Positions 17,646 to 28,420 of a stretch of 64,000 nt of DNA are shown in pieces. Under the pieces are notes generated by a model, which saw only the letters and a list, made by a program, of their open reading frames with translations, had not been told where the DNA came from and ran no database searches. The DNA comes from Actinernus sp. WN-2022 (Eukaryota; Cnidaria; Anthozoa; Actiniaria; Actinernidae), in assembly GCA_030867875.1 (NCBI GenBank), contig JAOWCC010001589.1, positions 146,107,745-146,171,744 of the forward strand, given 5' to 3'. The position numbers and the translations under genes were made by a program. Within the stretch, counting starts at the first letter, position 1; every line of letters begins with the position of its first letter.

Positions 17646-18203
17646 CTACTCTAAAAGCGCTAACTTTAGTTGTTTCTTAAATTTAGCAAAATTAGGTTCC
17701 TTTTTAAGGTCTGCTTCCAATGAGTTCCAGATCTTAACACCCCTATAAGCGAAAGATCTTTGTCCACTTGAGGTGCGAAGTTTAGGGATGTTTAGGTCGT
17801 TACGGGACCTGATGTTACGATTATGGATAGCAGACCGTTTACAGAACTTACTTGCTAGATATTCTGGGGCAACTCCGTTTATACACTTGAATGTCATTAA
17901 AGTGTCCCTATAAACTAAATTATCTCTAACAGGTAGCCATTGCAGTTGGCATAAGCCTGAAGAAATATGGTCATACTTCTGTATACCTAAGATGACTCTG
18001 GCGGCGAAATTTTGAACGAGCTGTAATTTCTTATTTTTTTTGTCAGAGGTGTTTGCCCACACGGACGAACAATAGAACATTTTGCTTAGTACTAAACCAT
18101 TTATTATGGTTTTCAAAGAAACTGGGCTAAACAGGTGTTTAACCCTGTTGATTTGACAGAGGCTTGACATACAAGAAGATACTACGTGAGAGATATGTGT
18201 ATT
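17646..18203 (-). pseudogene. LINE reverse transcriptase, C-terminal tail
   Basis: This is the thumb and C-terminal region of a CR1/L2-type polyprotein, with LSKMFYCSSVWANTS, LQLVQNFAARVILG and a tail region with RGVKIWNSLEADLKKEPNF. The reading is open back through 18203, where the foreign insert begins, so the Met at 18170 is internal rather than a start. It belongs with the reverse transcriptase at 24899-26170. Confidence 0.85.
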
Positions 18204-18206
18204 GAA

Positions 18207-18396
18207 GAAATAGAAAACATTTCCCGTGTTTCTATAGAGTTATAGAAACACGAGTGGGAGTTTGGGAGAACGAAAAATGGCAGTGGGAACACGAGCCCGA
18301 AGGGCGAGTGTTTCCACAGCTATTTCGAGTTTTTTCCAAACTTCCACAAGTGTTTCTATAACTCTATAGAAACACGGGGGAAATGTTTTCTATTTC
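18207..18396. repeat. Palindromic MITE with 46-bp arms
   Basis: The arms 18207-18252 and 18350-18396 are inverted copies; each contains the self-complementary core TTTCTATAGAGTTATAGAAA. The loop of about 97 bp is GC-richer. A third copy of the core is at 24824-24852, close to the other end of the larger insert. Confidence 0.85.
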
Positions 18397-18668
18397 CTTT
18401 ATAAAATAACCCACAGAAAATAAGTACAACAATGGAAAATCGCGCATTTATTAGTATCACGAAAATGTAAATTCTCCTAACCACGCAATCAAAACGTCAT
18501 CAACTGATCACATGGTTCATGCAAGGTTCAGTCACATTCACAATCCGATTGTGAAAACAGTTCTCTGGGCAAGAGAAACATGTGAATTTGGGCCAAAAAT
18601 AACACAGAAGTTAAGATGATGAAAAAGGAATTGCATATGGACTAATGCTAAAGCTGGATTGACAGCAA

Positions 18669-19992
18669 TTAATGATCAACAGTCAGTGACTGCCTCATTG
18701 ACTTCACGGCGTGGGTTGACATAGACTTGGACGGTGCCAATCGAACAACCAGAAAACATATTCGTGAAGCTGGCTTTCTCATAGAAGGAGTTTGCGATAA
18801 TATCTGGGCCTGTTGTGGAATGTTTTGAGGTATCTGAAGCGCTAGGCCAGGACTTGAAGTTGTGAGCGCTCTGGATAATACATCGCTACTGTGCATGAGC
18901 TGTGCAGTCGAAGGACGAGTGTTGTAGCTCTGCAACGACTGTTCGTTGCGATGGCCAGATATAGCCATGATATGGCGATTGGCAAGACCGGCATTTGACC
19001 AGAGGGTAATTGCGGTAGCCCTTACACAATGATTTGTGTACTTTTTGGAAAGCTCGGCAGATTCACTGATCTCTTTCATCATGATCCCGAGTTTGTTTAC
19101 GCCAAGCGGGCGGTTTTCGTACCAAACAGAGTCATCGGGAGACCATTTTCGCTTCGGGAACTGGAAGAAAGCTGGACATTTAGGGTTAATCTTCGCAATG
19201 TACAGCTGTAGAGCATTGAAGCCATTACTTGGATCATCTGTGGTTTTGTACATTCTACCTTCCTTTTCGAAACTTTCCATATCACCAATTCCACCCGGAT
19301 GGCACCAGTACAGAGTCGTATGGAACCATACATTCCTCAGTAGACCAAGAGGAGTGGAAGGGGACAGTGTTGGATGGACTTTCAACTTATGTAAGTCTTG
19401 GATGTTGATGTTAGGTTTGTGCTCCACGCTCTGCTTTCCTTGTTGTTTTAGATTTCTAATTTTTGCGTCTAGCATCATGTTAGAATTTTTGAAGGCAGGA
19501 TTTTTTGAAAACTTTATTCCTTTGTTATGAGGGGGGAAATTAAGATGGCGTTCAATGCCACTTCGCAAGCATAACAGTGTTGACTTTCCGTAATCTTCGC
19601 CATCTTTATTTCTAACTTCGGGGTAAAACACTCTCATGTTCTTGTCCAGCTCCTCCTCCGTTTGCTCATGGAGTTCCTTCTCAATTTGTTTCTGCTGGGC
19701 CCATTCTGAAAGAAAAGTACTCTTCAAGCTACTAAACAGTAGTTTTCAATCTAACTTACTCATATAAAACATACTTTTTTGACGATGAAAAGTTGCAGTT
19801 CGCACAAATTACGAAAAACTCCCCTTTGTAAACAGAAACAGCGTAGGCCGTGTTGTACTTCGTACTTTGCGATTGTGCTGAGTCCAATAACACATTCAAC
19901 TCGCTTGTTTCTAAACTAGCAAAACGTTGTCGTTTTTCAGGTGGCCCTTCATCGCCTTTCAGTTTAGTATTTAAAGTGCCTGTAACCCCCAA
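18669..19992 (-). pseudogene. DUF3504/Crypton-type tyrosine recombinase, two exons
   Basis: Exon 2 (about 19705 down to 18669) encodes EWAQQKQIEKEL after a TTTCAG acceptor, then the catalytic domain. Visible active-site pieces are LLRNVWFHTTLYWC, YTNHCVRATAITLWSNAG (His-x-x-Arg) and AISGHRNEQSLQSYNT (His and Tyr). Exon 1 (19992 to about 19820) ends at YAVSVYK. The expected donor there reads GGGAGT rather than GT, so splicing may be lost. Cryptons use such recombinases to move as circles. It is minus-strand inside the 6.7-kb insert. Confidence 0.7.
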
Positions 19993-20263
19993 AAAATTAC
20001 GATTTCAGATCAAACTTAGAAGTATTCTATGCAACTTCCCGAAAAAATTAATGGTTTTAAAGCTTTTCTCTTTTTTTACGGCTTTTCAAAGATGAGAGCC
20101 GTGAACTTTTACCGTCATCTTAGCGACTTGGTGTGGTTTGGGACTAGTTACGTCATAGTAGGGAGCCATGTCACGTGATAAAGGCTTCTCTCATATACTT
20201 TTGGTTCGTTCTTTCTTATTTGCGTCGTAAGTTCTGTAATTTTCTGCTGGACTTTTTGACAAA

Positions 20264-21700
20264 ATGTCTTCGTCAGGCTCCGAATCTGAAGACAGTTGTT
20301 CATCGGACAATTCCGAGCTAAATTTTATCAACTATGAGCTTGAAGCAGAAGAATCTGCTGGCGAAGAGAGCGGATGGCGCGGATAAGCCACTCGCCGATG
20401 AAGAATGGGTTATAAGAGTACAGACGGAGACCTCCAGAATCGGTTCAGTGGAAGGCCTCGAAGCAAGGAAAAGCTGGTGAGTTAAACTGTCCAAAATTAA
20501 AATAAGTTATCATAGCCCTTCATGGGCTTCCCGTGGCCGTGGTCTCCCAAAAAAACATTGCAGGATGCCAAAAGAATCCAGTGATCCTTGCAATCGAAAC
20601 AATCATATAAGCCATTAATCTTTATTTACTTGTAAGAATCGCTATAAATGAACTCCGAAGATACGATAAACAGTTTCCTAATATCGTTTTTACAGGAACT
20701 AGTTGCCTATCGTATCCTAATATCGTAATTCCTCTTATATTTACCCTTTTCGGAATTTACTTTTTTGATAATATTTTACAGTTCGTAGAAATTCAGTGTG
20801 CACCATATTGGCCCTCTCAATTGAGAAACATGCACCAACTATATATGTTTTAGCGGGAAACATCCCACAATGGCACGTCCTAGATCCAACACTGCATACT
20901 AATATGTAAGGAAAGATTTATACCAGACATTAATAATGCTCAATAATGACCAAGGTATGAATTGAAATCAATGAACACAGTTCTGTGTTTAGTCTGACCA
21001 GGAAAGTGGAAGGTTTATCAGAGTATTTTGATCTATCGTGCATGCTAATTAAAAATAGTAGCTCTCGTAAGCAACCACACTGGGAATCAGGAAAAGGTGC
21101 TCATAACAAGTCAGAACTGGAATCAGGAGTAGTTGCTCGCTTATGAGAGCTTGCACACACCACACCCATGGGGATACATATATAGTGCGACTGATATCAC
21201 AGTATACAATACTGTACTACTCTACTGTAACAGCATGAATGTCAGATATAATAAGACTATTGTTGCAAAATGCTAGTGCATATTTATATTTAGTTGACTC
21301 ATTGCACAGTCTGGGATCATGTCTCTGGAGTGGTTACTTACAAGAGTTTAAAAACAAAGAAAAATTCCAAAGGTGGTGGTACGCGCGGTGGTCACTTATG
21401 AGAGTGGCTGGTTACTACAGAGCACAAGAGTGGTCTCTGAGGGGAGCTGGTCACCTACAAGGGCAGTTTCACAAAGGGCTTCAACTGTATCAAACAATTG
21501 GTACTAACATATAAACTTCTTTATTTACAGATTTCTACGAGTTGTCTCATACAGAGAGTACATCCAGTTAGTCTACGGTTATCTGGGCAACAATATAATT
21601 CCTCTACTAGCATGTGCATATGACACAATCAGGACAAAATTCAATGCTGGGAAAGAAACCTTCACTGGATTTGAAGAAGATGAAGATGAAAGTACTTCAT
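20264..21700 (+). pseudogene. P2RX7-C-domain-like gene, first and last exons only
   Basis: A start at 20264 encodes an acidic Ser-rich N-terminus (MSSSGSESEDSCSSD), with the frame stopped by TAA at 20384 and a GGTGAGTT donor near 20477. A distant 3' exon after TTTACAG (from 21532) encodes FLRVVSYREYIQLVYGYLG, then a TRTKFN-like segment and FTGFEEDEDESTS before TAA near 21702. The Tyr-Arg, Gly-Tyr-Leu-Gly and Thr-Gly-Phe spacing resembles the C-terminal P2X7 intracellular-like domain common in cnidarian multi-copy genes. The central Cys-rich part is missing. Remnant status is likely. Confidence 0.4.
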
Positions 21701-23158
21701 AACTTATATAAACTTTAAGGAGGACAACAATGAACAGTCAAACTTTCAGTGCCATTGGCCACTTTTGATATAGGCCTCACTGGTCACATACAAATGATTC
21801 AATACATGTACAAGGCTCTGGTGAATAATGTGCAGTGATTAATGAAATAACAATAATGAATTTAATTATGCCCCAGAACCTTTGTGTGTGAGAAGTGAAG
21901 CATATATCGAATGTGGGCTATTAACCTACATGTATGTCCATATTGCCATTCATAACTACCAGTATTATTTTCAATGGTTTATTGCATCACTATTATGTAT
22001 ACATTTTATTTGTACTGTATACATGCAAATGTTATGTTCCAGGGCACGACAAATGAAAAAAAGCAGTGTGCTTGCCGGGTTTAGTAGCCTAAAGCTCTAG
22101 GGAGCTGGTCCGAATTAGGAAGCTTTTAAATTGCAAATTAAATTACCTGAGTCGTACAAAAAGAAGCAAAATGTTACTTGCCCATTCAGGCAACCTGTGA
22201 ACAGGAATCACTACCCTGACAAGCGAAACTACTAGCCCTGGGCTATTGGAAAGCACTTGCATTGCACCCTGTGTTCCTTTCTATAATTTTACACAAATTT
22301 TGAAAATAGGATTATAATATTAAAATTTAAATGTTTGAGTAGTAAATTGGAAAACAGTAAAATCTGACTAACCCCTTTTACAAGATGGACATGTTTTCAA
22401 TGCTCTGGCCTAACCTTAAAGGAACTGTGTCATGGTGAGAGACCATTACATTAGATGTCCGGGCTGGACACACTCATTATCAGAGATTCTCATATGAACT
22501 GACGAACCTCGCGCACGTGTGGGATGGTAAAAATCAAAGCAAATATTCAAAAATGACTAATAAACTGTGTAAATATACATTATTCAAGTAAAATAATGAA
22601 CATACTTTCAATCCAGCATTGAACTGTTTTAACCCACCAATCGAATACTGACTCCATACATGCATAGTACCGTGACATAGCCCCTTTAAGCCTCAAATTC
22701 AATTGCCCTATTTAATTATGGTGTCACATGATAGACACAGCTGCCATCTTAGGGGGTCAAAACACTCGTCTTTAACAACAGACATACAAAATAAAGCTGT
22801 TCTGCCATAGATTGCCTTCCTTCAAATTGGCTAATTTTCCCAATATAATAAGAATGGCGGCTTTCATCTATTTGTTTTGATGTCATGCCAATGAAATAGG
22901 GCAATCGATTTCACTGAGCTGGTCACAGGAGTGATTAGCCTATGGAAGTTGACAGTATAATATATTGCTACCTAGATTGTCCATTGATAAAATATCAAAT
23001 CACTGAGATAGCTGGTAGATATTTCTGGTTCACTCTGTACTTATAAGGGGACGAGGGTTGTTCTTTGGACAATCAACAACACCTTTATACTCTTTCATAG
23101 GTTTACACAATACAATACTTTATTTAACGAGGAGGACATACTTAGCTACAAGCTAGTT
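21701..23158. other. Non-coding spacer inside the insert
   Basis: No gene-like reading is visible. The short open stretch near 21882-22100 has no motif. Upstream, around 21380-21470, imprecise copies of TGGTCACTTACAAGAG occur. Confidence 0.4.
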
Positions 23159-23159
23159 T

Positions 23160-24480
23160 ACAGAGTTCCACAAATAAATTCAAAAAAAGAAACAATATAT
23201 AATTTAGAGATTAACAATTTAATTATTTTTAATTTAATAGGTTTCTTGCACACTGAGCAATGGGGTTTTGCCTTGGTTTTTGTGGGCCTTACAGCAGGTG
23301 GAACTGGAATTTCTGGCCTTACAGCAAGTGGAACTGGAACTTCTGGCACTAAAATACAAAAATAACAATTATTATTAAGTTAGTTATGGGTATATATATA
23401 TTGGTTTATGGTAAATAAAGCACTGGTTTCGTTTTAAATACAAACTTACAGTGTAATATTATACGTTTCCAGCTGGTATTTTAATATTTTGTTTAGTCTC
23501 GAAAGACTAAACAAGCAGTATACCTTTATATGACATGTCCAACAGTTTGATACATGTAGGTGTATATGCACTGCTTGAGCAAGAGCTAGGTGTTATTGGA
23601 GGACAAACACAGAAGGTGTGATTAGCACAGACACGATTTTGTTTGAATATTTTCAGAATTTGAATAGTTTCTTTTGTGCAAAAAAATATTTTATACAAAA
23701 CAATTTGAATTACCTGGAGCTGAAGGGGGAACATCTATAACAGTCATCCTTTGTTGTCTCTTCTGGGTTGCTTCTGCCCTTGGCTGCTTGTTAAGCATGG
23801 TGTCCTGTCCATAGGTGCAGGTGTCATCTAAAGAAAGTTGTCTGATTTATTCACGGTTATTTCCCTCATACTAAATAACAATATAACATGCACTCTCTTA
23901 GTTTAATACACTTGTGGTGAAAACAATGTTCAGTACGTGGAACCCGGTCATAATGAAGTTTTCTTCCTTTCCCTAGGAACTTCTTTATACATGCAGGTTC
24001 CACTGTATTGCTAGCCTCCTATAGTAGCCGTTTTGTAGCGCTTCCATTTCACTCCATTCCGGGGAATGGAGTGAACGGAAGCGCTACATAACGGCTGCTA
24101 TAGGACTAGGAGGCTACTGTATAAATCTGTATTGCCATGCAAACTAAATACAAAAGCACTTACCAAAATCGGAGAATGGCTTATCGGTTTCGATGGCATG
24201 GACTGATGGAATAGGAACAATTTCATATTCAGCCGACTTCAGTCTTGGCGTAGAGTCAAGGACTAAAGAAAATCTTATAAAGTCTTCCGGCTTGGAGTGA
24301 ACCAAACAAACGCTGGAATTCTTCGTCGGTTCCCACTTCGCTCGCTTTGTTCGCACGAACCTCAACCACTGGCATCTTCTCTTCTTTGCTTCTGGCCGAT
24401 CATCGCTTAAAAACGGGACCTTGTGTTAGAGCTATCCTTTTTTGAGTCTGGCTCATTCCTACAGCCCCCAAATACACATC
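23160..24480 (-). pseudogene. THAP-domain gene, decayed, at least three exons
   Basis: Exon 1 (about 24480 to 24166) encodes a THAP-like DNA-binding module: GCRNEPDSKKDSS, then after a one-base shift HKVPFLSDDRPEAKKRR, QWLRFVRTKRAKWEPTKNSS and VCLVHSKPEDF. The usual second Cys-x-x-His-Phe pair reads VHSKPEDF here. It ends at a GTAAGT donor. Exon 2 (23828-23722) lies between a TTTAG acceptor and a GTAATT donor, and exon 3 (from 23349) has a repeated PEVPVP/PEIPVP motif. THAP proteins bind DNA and include transposase-derived factors. The first-exon shift argues for decay. Confidence 0.6.
24008..24115. repeat. Near-perfect hairpin, about 50-bp arms
   Basis: CTAGCCTCCTATAGTAGCCG at the left pairs with CGGCTGCTATAGGACTAGGAG at the right, and GTAGCGCTTCC pairs with GGAAGCGCTAC. 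The loop is a few bases around CCGGGG. It lies in an intron of the THAP-like gene. This is a MITE-like foldback. Confidence 0.88.
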
Positions 24481-24823
24481 TGTTTGGCATTTCAAATCGA
24501 GTTATTCGCTCGGTTCGCTCTGTTTTACTGTCTTTGTTGTTGGTTGTTCGCTTTCTCTCACTACTATGACGTTGCTTTCCGGTTTCGTTCCCAGGCTACT
24601 TCCAGACAGGGTGCCCGAATCGGGTTGTTTTACAATGTTTGACCCCAGAAATAAGGTCGAACTCTTACTTTTTTCCTTTTTTTTCTTCGAATTATTGATA
24701 AGAAGGATGTAAAGAATTTATTAAAATACTTCAAATTTGGGGTTATAGGCACTTTAACATTTTGTGACAAGTATATAATTTTGTCCAGAGCTTCCGGTTG
24801 ACTCCAAGTGTCGTAACATTTGT

Positions 24824-24852
24824 CGTGTTTCTATAGAGTTATAGAAACACGG
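24824..24852. repeat. Third copy of the TTTCTATAGAGTTATAGAAA palindrome
   Basis: The 29-bp palindrome matches the cores in the arms at 18207-18396. It is followed by CCAATCAGAGCG and then the right terminal repeat of the 6.7-kb insert. Confidence 0.8.
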
Positions 24853-24898
24853 CTTTCAACCAATCAGAGCGCACATTTTCTGTGGGGTATTTTATAAC

Positions 24899-26170
24899 GT
24901 AAGTTAAGTTGGAGTCAATAATTACACCTAGATCTTTCGCTGATGAAACAGGGGTGAGTTGTTTTCCTAAAAGATTAATACAAGCTACATCTTGGGGCAC
25001 TAGGTTTAGCATCTGACGAGTTCCAATGTGAAGCACCTTAGTCTTATCGGGATTAATTAATAGACTATTGCTACAGCACCAGTGGGCCACTCTTTGCAGA
25101 TCTTCTTCCAGTGCTTTGATACTGTCATTCATATCGTTTCTCGCGAATGACAAGAACAATTTAGAGTCATCTACATATGATTCTAGAGAGCAGTGATGGG
25201 TCACAGAAGGTAAGTCGTTTAAGTAAATGGTGAACAACAGAGGTGATAGTATTGCCCCTTGAGGAACGCCATGCATTATAGGCAGTAGGCTAGATATACT
25301 CGACCCAATACGCATGGCTTGAGACCTTCCAGTCAGGTAGCTGTTAAACCAACTGCGGAGGGGGAGTGCGGAGGGGGATGCTCCAACACCCTCAAGCTTG
25401 CGCAATAAAATCGGATGGTTTAAACTATCGAATGCCTTTGAGAGATCGAGCAGAACAAGAATGGACACTTTCTTCTGATCCATTGCGTTTAGAAATGCAT
25501 CCGTAGTAAGAATGTTTAAGGTCTCTGTAGAATGATACAAGCGATTGCCGCTTTGGTGACGATTTAGGAGCTTGTGTTGAAGTAAATAGGCGGTAAACTG
25601 CTTAAGGGCTACTTTTTCGCATACCTTAGATATGGTAGGCAACAGGGACAAGGGGAGATTATTGGGGGCTACTTCATGATCACCTTCTTTCAGAAGGGGG
25701 ATAACCTCTGCGTGTTTCCAGTTAACCGGATAGGTAGAATTCAGCAAAGAACTGTTAATAACATCGGTTATGACAGGTGGTATGTGATGAAGACAGTCCT
25801 TAACAACCCTCATAGAAATTTTATCAGGCCCTGAGGCCTTATTAGAAGGCATTGACGAGATAAGTTTACGGATCTCATGGGTTGATACAGGATGGAAACT
25901 AAAGGGCCGGACAGCAGAGTTAGTAGGAGGGTGGACTGGAATGCTGGGATTGACAGAACCTAACTTTGCCAACAGTTCACTCGCGGCCTCTGCTGCATTC
26001 TGTCCCACTGAGGTGAAAAACTCATTAAATTCGCCAGCTACTAGATCTGTGTCTTTACTATAAGGGGGTCTTGTTACGAGTTTCGAAGGAAGACATTTCC
26101 GGATCGTTTTCCAAATAGAGCCAGTGTTACCTTTATGTCTGTTGATCTCTTCCTGTACATGATTAGTTTA
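24899..26170 (-). pseudogene. LINE reverse transcriptase domain
   Basis: RT motifs are DLSKAFDSLNH (A), GVPQGAILSPLLF (B) and SYVDDSKLFLS (C, the catalytic Asp pair). The start region ISSMPSNKASGPDKI is typical of CR1/L2-type enzymes. The reading is open upstream to an in-frame TAA at 26168-26170, with no real start at 26008 (a GTG codon within the frame), so this is part of a longer polyprotein. It is cut at 24899 by the foreign insert; its C-terminus is at 17646-18203. Confidence 0.85.
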
Positions 26171-26496
26171 TGCTTGCCTTAACATATCTTTAGCGTTGTT
26201 TCGTGCAGTTTTATACAATAACCAATCTGCAGTGTCGCGTGTGAGCCTGAAGCGTTTCTTTAGGGCATCTCTCTCTCTCATAAATTCCTTTATTTCGTCA
26301 TTGATAAATGGGACTGAGCGATTTTGAATTTTCACCGTTTTTACGGGCGCAAAGCGATCTAGGACATCTGAGAACAGATGATTAAACGTGGATAGTTTTG
26401 TGTTTACATCTACGGTGCGATAAATCCACTCAAAGGGTACCAGGAGGACTGCTAGGGAGAAGAAATTAGGATCATAGTTCTTGTAAGATCTTGTGG
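26171..26496 (-). pseudogene. Linker between LINE endonuclease and RT, broken by stops
   Basis: Coding pattern continues between the two large parts: one frame holds FAPVKTVKIQNRSVPFINDE and RDALKKRFRLTRDTADW. It is interrupted by a TAG after the endonuclease part, a TGA or frameshift around 26400-26450, and the TAA at 26168. The LINE is therefore a dead copy. Confidence 0.65.
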
Positions 26497-27873
26497 TTAC
26501 GCTACCTTAGGAATTTTCAGATTTAATGTACAATAAACAAGCGAGTGGTCACTAATTCCAACATCAACAACGCCAGACTCGGTGACTAGGTCTTGATCTG
26601 AAACTAGGATCAGATCAATAAGTGTTGCGGATCGATCTGTGATCCTTGTTGGTTCGGTAATGACTTGGGATAAATTCATGTTAGTGCAGATATCTTCTAT
26701 TGCTGCATGTTCTTGGCCCCTTTTGAGGAGATCACAGTTTAGATCGCCCAGTGTTACAATCGGTTTTCCAAGACTTAATGCGCTGGTATAATTAGGCATG
26801 AAATTGTCGCACAAGCAGCTGAGAGGGCAGTCGGGCGGTCTGTAAGTTACACATATAATAAACGATTTGGCCTTCTTATGCTGAAATTGGAGCCAAAGTT
26901 GATGAAGTCCCGATTCAGAAATTTGTGTCAGATGTTTAAGGATTGTACCTTTGATATTGCATTTCACGTAGGCACATATACCTCCTCCAGCTTTATGAAG
27001 ACGATCAAGTCTAAACAGCCTATAGCCTTCTAGCTCGACCTCTGTGTTCTTGACGGTGGAATTGAACCATGTTTCAGAGACGGTGAAAACGTGAAAGTCA
27101 TTCTCCTTAACTAATTGCCTGGCTTTGATAATATGGTTTCTGTTCTTCATTGATTGAATTTTAAGCTTTAGTTTAGCATACGGGTCGGGTCTCTTTTGAT
27201 TTGTTATGGTTTTAATGCAAATCATGTTGCTTAAGATGGCAGTGTTGTTTCCTCGAGGTGACGGGGTTAAATCGGCTCTTCGTGTGTTAACAGTATAAAT
27301 TATGTGGACCCTTGATCTAACTTTCACTCCAGCTCGAGTACCACGAGTTCTCATTATCCCCAGATACTTCAGGGCTATATAACACTCATCTGACACGTCG
27401 TATTTTGACTTCAGCCCGAACAGTTCACATCTTGAATATGTAATTAAGCTGTCAGTGGTGCGTGAATTTAAATTCATGAAGCATTCCCTTGAATGTTGAG
27501 TCAGATTATCAGCAAAGTCTGGTCCTGGGTTGACCTCGATATCCATGTAAATGGATAAGTCCATAGTAAAGGGTTTGTTAGGAAGAGCCAGTAACAGAAG
27601 TCCATGTTTGGTCATCTTACACACGGAAAAGCTCAACCTTGAGTTTGAATGAGCTTTGACACGCTTGAGCTCTATTCGGTAATTCATATATATTGGCGTA
27701 AAATCGTCCGAAGACGAAGTAAAATCTCGCAGAAAAAGCACTTGGTAGTAGATTGAGTCCTTAGAAAGTAAGAAATCTCGTTCTTTCGGTTGTAGACCAT
27801 TCCAAAGGGATGAAATAACTAGGAACGTACAGAGCGCTAATCTTAAGAGTGCCGCCATGGTGGCGCATAACAT
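26497..27873 (-). pseudogene. LINE APE-type endonuclease region with N-terminal 2A motif
   Basis: The reading of 458 residues starts near MAALLRLALC. An N-terminal hydrophobic region is followed by a 2A-like motif (27520-27546), then a basic linker and the endonuclease: FTVSETWFNSTVKNTE, LVTLGDLNCDLL-type sequence (here IVTLGDLNCDLLKRG) and the final SDHSLVYCTL. These match apurinic-type endonucleases that nick target DNA. The TAG at its end separates it from the RT part. The annotated product would be inactive without RT. Confidence 0.8.
27520..27546 (-). other. 2A-like ribosome-skipping motif in LINE
   Basis: The encoded MDIEVNPGP matches the 2A consensus D-(V/I)-E-x-N-P-G-P. In 2A peptides the ribosome fails to join the final Gly-Pro, releasing the upstream peptide. 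Such motifs are known near the N-terminus of CR1/L2-like retrotransposons of marine invertebrates. Activity here is untested. Confidence 0.75.
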
Positions 27874-27879
27874 CCAGTG

Positions 27880-28420
27880 TGCTTGGCTAAGTGTGAGTTA
27901 GATCCCCTACATATATGCCCCTCAACTTCTTTAGTGCATTGTGTCCCAACCAGTTCCAGTAGCTTGTCAATAGAGACAGCGACACTCATTCTGCTATGCA
28001 GGGCAACAGGATCCTCCAGCTGGCTCACACTTGTGATTTCTGAAAAGGCTCTCCAATGCAGCAAGTATCGCCTGCTGGTTTCCTTCAACACAACTATATC
28101 AACCTTCCGCAAATGACAAAGCAGAAGCTCTGCTATCTCCAACCAGACAAGTGCCACCCTGAATGGTCATCTCGTGTTCATCGTCTATTTGGGTTCAACA
28201 TCAGCTCTAGCACTTTCACCTGCTGATGGAATATATCAGCACTGGAGTCAATGATATTTTCTACTGTTGTTAGCATCTCCTGGTCAGCACATCTCTTCCT
28301 CGCTGAAACGAAATACAATGTAACGGTAGAAGGTTGAACATTAAAGCATAATTTGTAGTATTGTCTTACAACAATTATCATTTTCAATCGAAGCTTATTT
28401 GAATTACAGAGCACTGGAAG
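27880..28420 (-). other. Unidentified coding-like fragment
   Basis: A reading on the - strand (28157-27843) has Leu-rich helical sequence with LEIAELLLCHLRKVDIVVL and no known motif. An upstream piece after a TTTCAG acceptor (about 28306) gives RKRCADQEMLTTVENII, possibly coiled coil. This could be an exon pair of a transposon-derived gene. I cannot name it. Confidence 0.25.

Larger units (their letters stand above)
18204..24898. mobile_element. Composite insert carrying a DUF3504 recombinase, P2RX7-C-like and THAP genes
   Basis: The borders are set by the interrupted LINE frame. Near-identical inverted sequences TTTATAAAATAACCCACAG (18399-18417) and its inverse at 24880-24898 look like terminal repeats of about 25 bp; the right one ends exactly at the LINE junction. 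On the left, a separate palindromic repeat (18207-18396) sits outside the terminal repeat, suggesting a second insertion there. No clear target duplication is visible. Whether all three genes belong to one transposon is an inference. Confidence 0.6.
17646..27873 (-). mobile_element. CR1/L2-type LINE, split by a 6.7-kb insertion
   Basis: Endonuclease (27873-26497), reverse transcriptase (26170-24899) and the C-terminal RT tail (18203-17646) are collinear on the - strand. The RT reading breaks off at 24899 after LGVIIDSNLTY and resumes at 18203 with the sequence expected next, ending in KLALLE. Removing the insert leaves about 3.5 kb of LINE, normal for this group. In-frame stops and frameshifts between the endonuclease and RT parts show it is dead. 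Confidence 0.8.
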
